From: Haemonchus contortus
Lineage: Eukaryota; Nematoda; Chromadorea; Rhabditida; Trichostrongylidae
Assembly: GCA_000469685.2 (NCBI GenBank)
Contig: LS997567.1
Location: forward strand, 5,101,374-5,165,373
Direction of reading: 5' to 3'
Length of the DNA stretch: 64,000 nucleotides
Positions 44,201-54,561 of this stretch are shown here, one piece after another. The position numbers and the translations under genes are program-made. Each line of letters starts with the position of its first letter. Position 1 is the stretch's first letter. The notes under the pieces were generated by a model. The model did not search any database. It was not told where the DNA came from and saw nothing but the letters and a program-made list of their open reading frames with translations.

Positions 44201-46608
44201 TACTGACGATTTCGGCAAGAAGGCAAATCACGAACGGTGATCAATAATCGTGCCCAAGTTGAAGCGTGCGATATTGCGATACGCAAATCATGCAACTTTA
44301 CTGCAGTATGTGTACGAAATGATATATCGATCAGTTTAGATTTGGCTTTGGAAGAAATGAAATGCAATTAACCTTTCACCTGCAAAGACCTGTATTCCTT
44401 CACCTTTTTGAGGTCTGAAGCCCTCTAAGCTATCGTGATACAGGTGCAACTAGTAGTACGCCAGGAATTAGTTCTAGAAAGTCTTGAAACCCTTTTATCC
44501 TAACAGATTGATAGGACTTTTCAATATTTGTGACTTGATTACATATTCCTGATGCATTAGACTATACCATAGCAGAGGTAAAGTAATTTTGAAAAAAGTT
44601 CAAAACGCTAAAAAAGGTTCTGTGAAACATATGCAAGCGCTGAAATGCTGATGAATAGAAAGTTCACTTACTTGACGGTCACGAAGATGTTAATGAAATT
44701 GAGTAGTAAGTTAGGGATTTGTGAGGCAATGGCAAGGTAGTTGAGGAAGTTAGCCGAGTATACAGTTCCATGTGCAGTACCATTTTCATCGAATGTTTTC
44801 ATTTTGTAGTTAGTATAGTACTGAAATAGTTAGAATAAAGGCGAAGCAGTAAAGGAAGTTCATTTATACAAAAAAAGTAGAAAATTTACGATCTCACGAA
44901 GTCTCCCTTCCGACCTATACTGAGATTGCGCTCTTCAATGTGTTCTATACAGCAGAGTTACAGGTAAGTACTGAAGCTAACTTCGTGTCCTACACAAAGG
45001 CTATATTATTTTGTGCCAAGGAAGTAGCCAAATTACTAATTTCAGATTTCGAATGCAAAAACTCGTCCAGTTCTAGCGACTTACGCCATCTGACAAATCG
45101 GTGATACCGGTTTGTGCTGAATCCCTTGGTAGTAGCTCAATCACTACGCATTCTAACTGTTAAGAGGTGCATAAAAGGTCAGCTGGAGGTACTACTTTAT
45201 AGTGATAGTGAAATAGTCGATACGCATCGCAAACATGGCCCCAGGTAGGCGATTTGCACGACAGCGGGCATTCGCGATCAATATGCATCTTAAACATTAC
45301 CGCTAACCTGCTAAATCTCTAGATCTAAGCCTGAGAGAAGGCATTTTGTTACCGTATGTAAATGCAGATGGAACATTCGAAAAAAAAGCATCATTTTGGA
45401 AAAATATTCAAGTTCTTTCCACCTACATCAGGAGCGATGGTGATGAACATATTCCATGGCATTAGCGTACCGACTCCATGAAGCATAACAATAAGGTAGA
45501 CGAGGTTGCCGACGTCCTGAACATCATCCTCGACAGACGACATTGAACGAATAAATCTAGCATGGATATGGAAAAGACGTGCAGCTACGCTCATCCCCGA
45601 TCAATACTAGCTAATACCCAATAACTTAGTGAAACGAAGAAGAAAAACATAGATACCTTTGGCGCCTCGTCATCAGGGCTGCTGGTACTTTGTATGAATG
45701 GTACCCCCTCATCAGAGAGTTGCCTTTCCTGATCGGAGTCTGCTGAAACAATGGAATCACTGTTTTCCAGCCCTACCTATATCTCCTTTGGGAATGAATT
45801 TCATCCTGGTTCCGCTGAGACAGGTCAGTGACATCAACTATAAGCTAGGGGTCATCGTGTCCAATTTGAAAGGGAATTCCAAAAAACAATATCAGAAAAG
45901 GTTTAGATTCATTTTTGCTAATGAATTCGAGAGAGGCTTGAGCCATGGTGTTTCGACTTGGTTAACTGCCAGATAAAATAGGTTTCACGTTCCTGCTATG
46001 TAGATTCAAACGGTGCATGTCCAGAAAGATTTTATTCCACGCCCCCTGTTACAAAGCAACCAGAAAGTTTCATAGTACCACTGTACCAGAAAATGTCGGG
46101 GGGGGGGGGGGGGGGGGGGGGGGGTGATTTTTTCGTTCCATATCGTATTAAAACGGGTACAGAACCGAAACTTTTTCGCTGATTTTAGCTAATGGAAGAG
46201 TCCAGAGGACTGGCGAAAGCCTTCGACGAAAGACAAAAGAGGTTCCACTGAGAAGAAAGTGCGAAATCCACTTTATATTTGCTTACTTACCACTTATCTT
46301 CACTAGTTAGTCTAGCTAAACCATACAAAAACAGTCGTAAACGAGGACGCAGGGGCCATGATGGACTTATGAAAGACCCCAAAGGAATTGGGATGAGGGA
46401 TGAAGCAAAGAAGGTGGTGGACTCAATGGACGAATGGTTGCGAAGGGCTATTTTAGAAAGAATTGCAACATTTGCTTGAACCCTAAAAAACTGGGAGCTG
46501 ACAGCGTGATAGGGAAGTTTTCGTTATCAGTAAGATAACTGTTCCGTAGAACTTCTTAAAAAACACAATTAAAAAGTTTCTCGCACCTTTTGCCTGTGGA
46601 ACGTCCAT
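38293..46608 (-). CDS. ent-2: equilibrative nucleoside transporter (SLC29/ENT family)
   Basis: ENT proteins carry nucleosides across membranes by facilitated diffusion through 11 helices. Fifteen exons join in phase (coding order): 46608-46587, 45772-45657, 45516-45427, 44820-44672, 44069-43975, 43770-43695, 43637-43528, 42203-42106, 42039-41932, 41879-41759, 40866-40781, 40723-40635, 40180-40073, 38538-38477, 38348-38293; 461 aa, normal length. The acidic 46-residue N-terminal tail leads into NLVYLIVMLHGVGTLMPWN (helix 1). GANGIYQNSIFG and FTNAVIIGNNLCGTF are family signatures. The loop between helices 6 and 7 is charged. The first exon encodes only MDVPQAK plus one base; it is supported by exact phase with exon 2 and by a T8CAG acceptor upstream. 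The symbol is chosen from remembered synteny with rab-14; paralogue identity is less sure than family. Confidence 0.94.
39061..39214. mobile_element. MITE, CTTTCATAGTCC family, with duplicated left end
   Basis: Starts with two tandem copies of GCTTTCATAGTCCGCGATAT and ends ATCGCGGACTAAGAAAGC, their near-perfect reverse complement. Inside, CCCGCGAGCG is mirrored by CGCTCGCGGG. It lies in the penultimate 1.5 kb intron of the transporter gene. Terminal repeats match the element at 36750. Confidence 0.85.
41267..41526 (+). mobile_element. 260 bp dispersed element, copy 1
   Basis: Begins GGGGTGTGGTGCGTTAGGAA and ends ATCATTCCTAACGCCCGTCT, imperfect inverted ends about 20-25 bases long. It is about 90 percent identical by eye to 57771-58030 and similar in reverse orientation to 51034-51291. 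Internal words include ATGGTCGCGTCGCGGTGAGA, TTATGCAT and AGCCGCGTGCGGC. It lies in an intron of the transporter gene (40867-41758). No coding capacity. Confidence 0.85.
43409..43419. repeat. C11 homopolymer in transporter intron
   Basis: Eleven consecutive C on the plus strand, followed by TCCCC. A similar C13 run is at 26020-26032 in an mppa-1 intron. Confidence 0.9.
46098..46124. repeat. G27 homopolymer in transporter intron 1
   Basis: Twenty-seven consecutive G on the plus strand, in the 814 bp first intron; on the transcribed minus-strand RNA this is a C run. Such a tract can form a quadruplex in DNA and is prone to length error in assembly. Confidence 0.9.
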
Positions 46609-46639
46609 TATTTCACCGCCCCGGTCTCAGTGGTCGGTA

Positions 46640-46655
46640 CTTGCCTGAAAAAAAA
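46640..46655 (-). other. probable spliced-leader acceptor of the transporter gene
   Basis: On the minus strand a run of T followed by CAG (AG at 46646-46645) lies about 36 bases before the ATG at 46608. This supports the tiny first exon as the true 5' end. Confidence 0.5.
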
Positions 46656-46793
46656 AGCTACCGATAACTTACTGTACCAGTACAATCAATGAGAGAGCAG
46701 GTCTTGAAAAAGGTTGGCGATCCCTGCGAACAAATCAGTTCTATGGTAATTCAAGATATTCTAGGATAATGGGTCGGCACAATGAACTTCAAA

Positions 46794-48242
46794 CTGTCGC
46801 CTAAACCTACACCCTGAAGAAACGCCGGGCGAGTTTTTTGGCAAGCTGCCCACGGTTTGAATGTAGTTCGTTGCGGAACCCACGCCATCATTCCTTTACT
46901 GTGGCTTCATTTTGGCGCTTCGCATGAAATGCTGTTGGAAGAAATGATATTAAGCGTGCCCGCACCCATGACAGATCCGAATGCAAAGGAAAAGATGGCA
47001 ATATACGTTGTTTAAATAGGTTATATGACATTTTGGGAGGAAAGTTTTGAAAAGAAGGATCGAACCGTCGAAAGAGGAGAGCTTTACGAAGAACCTTTCT
47101 CGATTAATGTGGAAACGGGATACGGAACGGCAAATATTTCCATTTCAGTCCGAATTTCACTCAGCAGTTCTTTTCTTTGGACAGTAGTGATACATTTACT
47201 GTAGAACAGGACTATTATCGTGAGCCTTTGTGCCTCCTCCTTCCAAGATGTCATATAACCTGTAACCTAAAACGGTTTTCCAACGGTTCACTGTGTAGAT
47301 AGCCACAATACATTGATTACGATTGCACTACACTAACACTAATAACCCAACCAGTAAGATCAAGCAACCATAAAACGTTTGATTGAAATGGAATGATGTT
47401 CGAAATCAAGACTGCGTCACGGGAAAAGGCTCATCAGTAAAAATAGACTAAAAGACAGATATTAATTACAACCTTACTCATTTTAAACGGCCTTTTAAAT
47501 AATTGAAAATGACGTGCATGTTTTATGTTTTCTTTTGATCTAATGGTATAACTTCGTTTAAATGCGATTTGAAGCGAAATGGCACTCTTTTTGGAAGTTC
47601 TTTTCTCTATGCGATTTGATGCCATTTTCTGAAAGCCTCGCATAGTTATTAGGTTGAAAAGGGAAGTGGAGCGCAGGATACCGGTTAGCAACATGCCAGG
47701 TAATGAACATTCATTCGTGACCGCAGTGTATTTGAAAGCCATTTTTATCTAATACAATGTCTTGTGAGGCGAAGCGGTGTTCTCCTGCCTTTCGCCTTTT
47801 TGTGGTGACCTAGGACTACATTTATTCCAATTATACTATGCTGATCCTAAAACAACGCCATTTTCTTCGAGGGAAGCAGTAAGAATGCAAATCTTGGTTC
47901 TCCCTACTTGTTCATGTTGCCAGGTGCCAGTGATTTAGAGGAGGTTTCTACTCGGTGAAAAAGCCAATATTCCTTAACGAAACGACAGCTCAGCTTTCAA
48001 ACAACGTATATTGTCATCTTTTCCCTTAACTTCGGATATCTTATGGGGGCGGACACTCTTAACATCATTTCTTCGAACAGCAATTCATAAGTAGAGCCAA
48101 GACGAACCAAGAGTCGATAGCGTGGGTACCGCAACGGATTGCTTGATTCACAAGCCATATAGTTGACATATGTCCAAAAACTTGATAAATGTCTCGCGAC
48201 AACTCGCCCGGCGTTTCTTCGGGGTGTAGGTTTAGGCGACAG
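46794..48242. mobile_element. possible 1.45 kb element bounded by 42 bp inverted repeats
   Basis: 46794-46835 and the reverse complement of 48201-48242 match at 41 of 42 bases, starting CTGTCGCCTAAACCTACACC. Homology stops at the inner edge on both sides and fades just outside. The interior holds a 102-codon minus-strand frame (47742-47434) of unknown nature with many Lys/Arg. It is either a decayed DNA transposon or two oppositely oriented solo repeats. Confidence 0.5.
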
Positions 48243-48355
48243 TGAACTTCAAGAACGCTTAGCTACTTAGTGGACAACTTGTTACAAAATGAGTACTGAT
48301 AAGTTATCATTTGGAAGTCTGGATAAGAAGAGAAAAACAGACAAGGGAACAGCTC

Positions 48356-48392
48356 GAATCTGAACGTGGAAGTTCGATCCACGTTCAAATTC
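48356..48392. repeat. short hairpin, 15 bp arms, 7-base loop
   Basis: GAATCTGAACGTGGA pairs with TCCACGTTCAAATTC with one mismatch around the loop AGTTCGA. Isolated; function unknown. Confidence 0.6.
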
Positions 48393-51033
48393 CCACCGTA
48401 CTACTAGGCATAAAATAACTGAGCAACGCTGTGTTGTAGAATGAGCTGCGGTTTTTTTGTCCGTGGCTACTCCACGACTAACATGTGTTACTTTACGACT
48501 TGTAGTAATATGGAGCAAAGGAGAGGGTACAGATGTGAACAGCCGTTCTTATATCAAACCTATTCAAATTCGTTAAACTATCAGGAAAAAAACCAAGAAA
48601 AAGGTGGGCATGAGATGCCACTGGGCAAATTGTGAAAAGGGAAGGGTGGGCATCGTAAAGGAAGGATTTGACCAAAGGTTTATGATCGATGACACCACTG
48701 GATGTTTAACAAATGAATGAAAAAGAAGAATTTCCACGTGAGTATGATGTAAAGTTCCAGAATGATGACGTAAGCGATATTTCCCAAGTTTTCTATGACG
48801 CTTTCAACGTTTTTGAGGCAATTCTCAGAACAGAAAGCCTTTTCTGATCTGGGAGATGACCAAAATGTAGTAAATACTTGAATAAACTACTTGGCTTGGA
48901 AAAGTTCCCATGCCAGTAAAATGAAGTTTTCAGTTCAGAGACCCTCCAATTCAAAAAAAAAGGTTCGACATGCAAAATTTAAGTGGTCGGTACGTCTGCA
49001 TATGATATAGTTACTAGTAATAAATATAGACTTTAAAGATCACTACATAGACCCCTAATGACCCCCTAACCCGAGTATGAATCGATACGGCAGCTTCACC
49101 GCGACGGGTTTGGCTTTTTGCCAAATACAACTAAGATGGATTCACTGGGGAAAAAATCACATTGGAAACAGTTTTACTATTAAGATTACCTATAAAATGA
49201 CCTGTGTAACGGGCTGTGAGTACAAAACTCTAGTGCGGAGCTGCCATAAACAACAGGTCATTCAATGGGCGGGACTCCTTCCTACACAGTGAGGGAGTGT
49301 GGGAGGACCGGAGGAAATGGATACAAACTGCTGCAGTCCGCACTTCCAACGTGTTTGAAAACGGCGACCGTACCAGATGTACTGAGTAAACGATGATAAA
49401 GTTTGAACAGCTAAAAGCTTACACGAGGTATTTGGGTGTGTACTGGAGGGGAATCTTTGACAAAGCAAAAGGGACACTTCTAATCACGAGAAAAGATTGA
49501 TGTTCCCCATTGATATGTTATCATTGATCGTACCCAGTAATGATATGAAGGTCATTGGGATAATTGACACCCTGAAACATTATTGCTATGAAAAAAATGT
49601 ACAGAAATTGTCACGTTTTATGAAGCAAAAAACGGCAAATGAACAGAGTTGCTTGCTGGGTTCCCCCTGGCAACGGGAGAAACCTATTCATTAAGGAAGA
49701 GCTAGGAAATGAATCACTTTGAGCCTGTACATGACATCTAGGAAGCTCCCTACAATAACTGGGAAACTATCACGATTACTTGCCAAAAGGTGTTATACCA
49801 GTTCTAGGAAGAGGAACCTAGAGAGAACGAAGGACAGACCGGGACGAACTATGACGTGACTGCTGTTCTCTCGCGAAAGTAAACGATCAGTGTGACTATA
49901 GATGATACTGTTGACCTTGATTCTTTTGACGTTACCTCCGTTGGACATAAGTTCCACCGCCATGCACTTTTGATTGACGTGATCATGGACGAGATGCATG
50001 GCGCATCCCACACTTGCAGGAAACAATAAAATGACCTCTTTTCTTCAGCTTAGCGGAAAACAGTCTTTCCACCTCGTTCATTCTTTCGTTCTGAAGGAGC
50101 ATAAGTCCTCCCATCCCTTTTTGTGACCACTTCCTCTCCTTACCCCTCGACTTCTTTATCTGTACCGCCATATCAAGTTTTTTTACCCGCTTTCCCCTCC
50201 ATTGTTCTCTGTTTTGACGAACACGTCAGTAGTTTTTCTCATAAACGTACCTATCAATCATTTCTGAAGAGAAATTGTGGAATAGAATATCAATGGCACT
50301 TGCCATCGCGGTATACCTGATGGAGTCGCACCAGAGGAATTCCCTGAAAGATCTGTAAAGTGGAATGAATAAGTAAGAAAAGTATAAGAGTAAAACTATA
50401 AATATAAGAATACAAAGGAAGCAATGTGATAAATAAAGTGTAGGAAGAAGAATACACTGCGAAAAAATACAGTAAGCTAAGGAATTACCTCATAAATAGG
50501 TTTGGTAACTACTTTCCTCTCTGATGGATTAACTTTCGAATGTGCAGTAATTACTTATATGATACCCATAAATCATAGCCACCACTTAAAAATGATGTTT
50601 AAAGGTCCTAAATGTTATACTGGAAGAGTGTCTGAGTAAGAACATACGAAAGGGAGGATTCCGAGGCTCGGGAAGGGTACTGGATAGTAAAACAGGAAAA
50701 TTATAATGACCCTTCCATCTCACTACCCCTTCTACCGAAGAAGGAAAAGGGGTATGCTGGTTGGTATGTGATTTCTAGCCGTTCTCAAGTAAACATGTAA
50801 ACATGAAGCCGGGCGGGACGACCCATTTTCCCCTCCCCCTTAACATGGGAGATGGGATGAGAGTACCGTCCCAGGGTCGAGTAGGCGAGGGAAGTAAGAA
50901 GAAGAAGCGTACGCAGTATTCACGAACGACGGTCGGAAAAGGGGAAGGCAGAGTAATCCAACATGAAAGGCAATAATGTCAAGACAATAAAGTGTACCCG
51001 TTACAAGTTGACCCTATTATAGGCAAGAAGTAG

Positions 51034-51291
51034 GGAGACGTGCAGTAGGGACGGTTTTGTGTAATCGATCCGCCGTACGCGGCTGTCGCGGAAAATTTGC
51101 CTCGTTATAACAGTTCCAACGTTCTTCATACGGCTCAATCTCCACGCGGTTACTACTTCAGGCATGACTCTACAGTTATTTCTTTTGTTACTGTATTTCT
51201 TACCTGCTGCTGCATTCTGCTACATTTCATCGCCCACAGCGTTTTTCTCGCCGCGAGGCGACAATTTCGTTCCTACTGTACCACACACCAA
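51034..51291 (-). mobile_element. 260 bp dispersed element, diverged copy 3 (inverted)
   Basis: In reverse complement this shares GTGTGGTACAGTAGGAACGAA, a shifted AATGTAGCAGAATGCAGCAG, AGAATTATGCAT-region spacing, GAGCCGTATGAAGAACG and GACAGCCGCGTACGGCGGATC-type ends with the copies at 41267 and 57771. It is the most diverged of the three. Confidence 0.7.
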
Positions 51292-51858
51292 GAAGTGCAC
51301 CTGTTCAAGAAGAGGAGCGTACCGCATGTATTTAGAATTAGCGTTGTATGAATAAGCTATGGTGGCATCCACAAGCAACTACACCTTGTCCATGTAACTG
51401 TTATTGTTTACCACTCGAACTTCTTTGTACATGCCAAAAATTCATTGAAATGTCCTATGGTTCTGCGCTACGAGTCCTGAGGGGAATCGAATGCATGGCG
51501 TATCGTCGGATTTGGTCGATACCGTGCACTTCTTGTTTTTGCTTCCTTTCTTTCCCATTCCATAATCAACCTTGTATACAAATTCATTTTGGCGAAAAAC
51601 ATCTGTTCTTTGATAAGTTAGATTTGATTGCTTCGAATCCACTATACAGGAAGAGTGTTACTTAAAGCTTCTGTGTATTGATTAACTTTCATTACTCCCA
51701 GAACCTTATTGATTTGAAAAGTCAAGGTCCTAATAATGCTGAACTATTCTAGGAATTCAGATTCTTTGCTGAATTCTTCGGCATCTAATAATATTCTGAG
51801 AAGTTTTGATCGCTATGGCTTGCAGGACAGGTTTGTTTATTTGCAGTAAATACAAACA

Positions 51859-51864
51859 TTTATT
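51859..51864 (-). terminator. DB-module gene polyadenylation signal
   Basis: TTTATT on the plus strand (AATAAA on the minus strand) 68 bases past the stop codon. Confidence 0.6.
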
Positions 51865-51931
51865 TACATTCGCAAATTTTACATACAATACTGATTAAGT
51901 GGTCATTAGATACAATAGATAACATATTTTT

Positions 51932-54335
51932 TCAGTCGAATACTTTAGCGCGAAGTGTACGAGAGCTTCCTCCTAATCTGAGATTCAGGCGTGGCGCAAC
52001 ACTGTCAGAGAATGCTTGTGGACGTTCATCAAACGAGAACGATTCCTCAGGCTGTTGCTGCTCCTCGACAGCCGTTGCTGCTACCGATTCTGAGGCACTC
52101 TCCTGGGAGATGTTGTGCCAGAAACATGCCTTCATGTTCTCGAAACGATCGTAGCATGCCAAATAGGTGAAGTCCAGTTGGGTGACATTGCCTGGACGCT
52201 GGTCGCAGAAGGTCATGCACTGGAAACAACTTGTTATGTTAAGCAGTCAGTCAAGTTAAAATTTATCTATCAATGCTCCTAGAAGAGACACCGCAGCTCT
52301 GCCTTCAGGCAAACCAGGAGGTGGGGCTTTTGAGACCCTCAAACCATTCTCATTGGCGGGTTCCCATCCTGATCGACAAAACACCAATGAGGAGTGCGCT
52401 AGGACTGAGGCAACGCACTAAGCGGGTACAAATCCTTTGATTCTTCAACCCAAAACCCAAGTTTTGTGAAAATGCAGTTCTGAAAGCCAGGCGAGTCTTG
52501 ACCACATGTGCCATCAAAAACCCTTGTAGGAGTAGTCCTTTTAGATGAATCAGGTACAAACCTTGTATCCAGCCAGTGTCGTAGCGACACCATTTCTAGC
52601 ACAACATTCTCTGTGATCTCGTCCCTGAGCAGCACAGAACTGTATGTCAGCGGCCGCTTGCATGGGGCAGGAATCCTGCTTGAAGTACATAGCCTGAAAT
52701 AGTAAAAACATGAACCACTAACAATACTGAACGTCAAGAGTTTCACTGCTTTTTAGGTGTATGTCGATTGGCGAAATACAGTAACCAAAGATCGGCTTAC
52801 AGATGAGGTTGACGTTGTCAGTATGGGTATTGATTAGAAAAATTGCCTCGAATTTACATAGAGCTTGTTGTATAGCTACCTGAGCAATCTGCTATCAACG
52901 GACGCCATAAGAAATTTCAATATCTATGGAACATCGTGTCTGCCCCTCTTCGGCAACGAGCTTTTCGTAATTACCACTAAGGGGCGGTACTTATGAGCTG
53001 GGTGGAATTCGTGATACCTCACATCCTCTACTCTGAAGGCACCTCTCCCCAAAATGTATATTTCTACTCGGGATTTCACTGCCTGAAGACAGGAACCTAT
53101 CATTTTACTTCAATGCGGCTTCTGATTCAGAATTTTGAGCCACTTATTTGAGGGTTATAGTCTGTTCTGGGTATTAAATGGAAGAACGCAATTACTAGCT
53201 TTTCTCTCCCATTCATCTGCCATTGCCACTACACTTTTTCACTGTTTACAATGTCATTGGCAGACAGGTATCTGGGTCACGCTGGGGTGGGTGCTACGTG
53301 CACTCAACGATCCATGCTTCGTTTGGGCGGTGGAACTCGTTTGATACGCGAGATCTATTTCTGACACGAAACAGGAATTGTACCCGTTGTTACAGATGAA
53401 AGAACATGGCACAAGGTCAAGCCGTCATCTTATGCATAATCTTCTATTTGTTTGGTTTTTTCTGCTTCTTAGAACTGGCCTTTACCGATTTATACCCCGC
53501 CTACGTTTGTCCTACAAGTAGCCCACCGGAAGGAGGAAGGAGAGCTTCAAAACGCTGATTTCCCGCCAGTGGGTTCCCACTTGGGTGAGTACTCTTGAAG
53601 TAGTCTCAAGAGGTGAGCATTAGCGTTCAAGAAATCTCTCAAACTGGCGGGTGACCGTGGATACTTTAAGTAAATGAGCATGGTCGAGAAACCTGGAAGT
53701 CCCTCCGAGAGCACTACCCATAGGCTATATGCTGGTGTTGACTGGTAACCAGCAGTAACCCTGGGTAATTTCTGAGCAGGCATTCTTACCAGAGCATTTA
53801 CTAAAAGCTTGTAACTAATTTGTATCTGGTTGTGCTCCTAAGGTTCTCGAAATTTTAGTTTTAGAATAAAAAATTACCTGTAGGGCAGCCTTGGTGTAGG
53901 TTCGGAAAGAGCATTTGTTCAGGCACGAGTCAGGGAGATTTCTGTCAATACAGCACTGCATGAACTTCTCATCAGGGCTGGCGGGCTTCTGCAAGAATGA
54001 AGATTATTTAGAGAAACAAAAAATCATACAAAGTAATGTCCTCACCCTTTCATGGCCATCCACTGCCAATGTACGAGCTGAAGCGGCACGTGCTCTGGCA
54101 CGGTAACAGCCGTAGTGACCGCAACTGTAACCTCCACCGCATCCTCCTGAAACGGAGTGGTACAGTTGCCTGGTCTTGCGGACACAACGTTATGTTGATG
54201 CTCACCACCACAGACTGGAGCAGGAGGAGGTGGAGCACAACCTCCACCACATACACCTGATGCAAAGCATGCCGAGGTGATGTCGGTGAAGGTGGAGAGG
54301 ATCAGAAGCGATGATGCAATGAAGGCTTTGGACAT
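51932..54335 (-). CDS. secreted DB-module (PF01682) cysteine-rich protein
   Basis: Nematode DB-module proteins are extracellular cysteine-rich proteins of unknown biochemical role, often expressed in cuticle or gut. Five exons join in phase: 54335-54206, 54146-54046, 53988-53878, 52693-52562, 52219-51932; 253 aa. Residues 1-21 (MSKAFIASSLLILSTFTDITS) form a signal peptide. Residues 22-58 are rich in Cys, Gly and Pro. The DB module spans about 85-193 with twelve cysteines at 89, 90, 99, 103, 123, 134, 144, 145, 159, 163, 180 and 190, and the typical strings GRDHRECC, YKCMTFCDQRPGNVTQLD and RFENMKACFW. N169-V-T and N194-I-S are possible glycosylation sites. The C-terminal 60 residues are Glu/Ser/Gln-rich. 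The first intron is only 59 bp and reads through in one frame, so it could be misread as coding. Family firm; function unknown. Confidence 0.94.
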
Positions 54336-54553
54336 CTGAAGAGTATCAGTAGTACTGTGAAAGATAAGTATGGCTCAGACGAAAACAGAAGACCACTTGG
54401 AATAGTAAGGTCCAAATCGTTGGGTCAAATGGAACGAGCAATGAGGTAGAATGCAATAGAAGGAGGAAGTATGAGGAGTTTTTCTGTTTCCTCCGCTGAC
54501 TCCTCGGATGGTATGCCTGTGGTATGTGTGACGAGATGCCCCGTGGTGGGTCC

Positions 54554-54561
54554 CTTTTATA
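54554..54561 (-). promoter_or_regulatory. TATA box of the DB-module gene
   Basis: TATAAAAG on the minus strand in GC-rich surroundings, 219 bases before the ATG. This is a consensus core promoter element, usual for strongly or tissue-specifically expressed genes. It is the only clear TATA box found in front of a gene here. Confidence 0.6.

Larger units (their letters stand above)
46656..51858. other. intergenic region between transporter and DB-module genes
   Basis: About 5.2 kb without a recognised exon. It contains the inverted pair at 46794/48201, a hairpin at 48356 and a copy of the 260 bp element at 51034. Several open frames of 60-100 codons exist but have no family resemblance or splice support. 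The transporter promoter should lie at its left end. Confidence 0.45.

Noticed and set aside
45391..45594. Transporter start at the ATG at 45594
   Set aside because: An upstream exon pair (46608-46587 and 45772-45657) joins in perfect phase to the acceptor at 45516 and gives the usual acidic ENT N-terminus; the 45594 frame lies partly in an intron.
54042..54205. Read-through of the first DB-module exon as a 97-codon single exon
   Set aside because: A consensus GTGAGC donor and TTTCAG acceptor remove 59 bases and restore a Cys/Gly-rich frame that joins the rest of the gene in phase.
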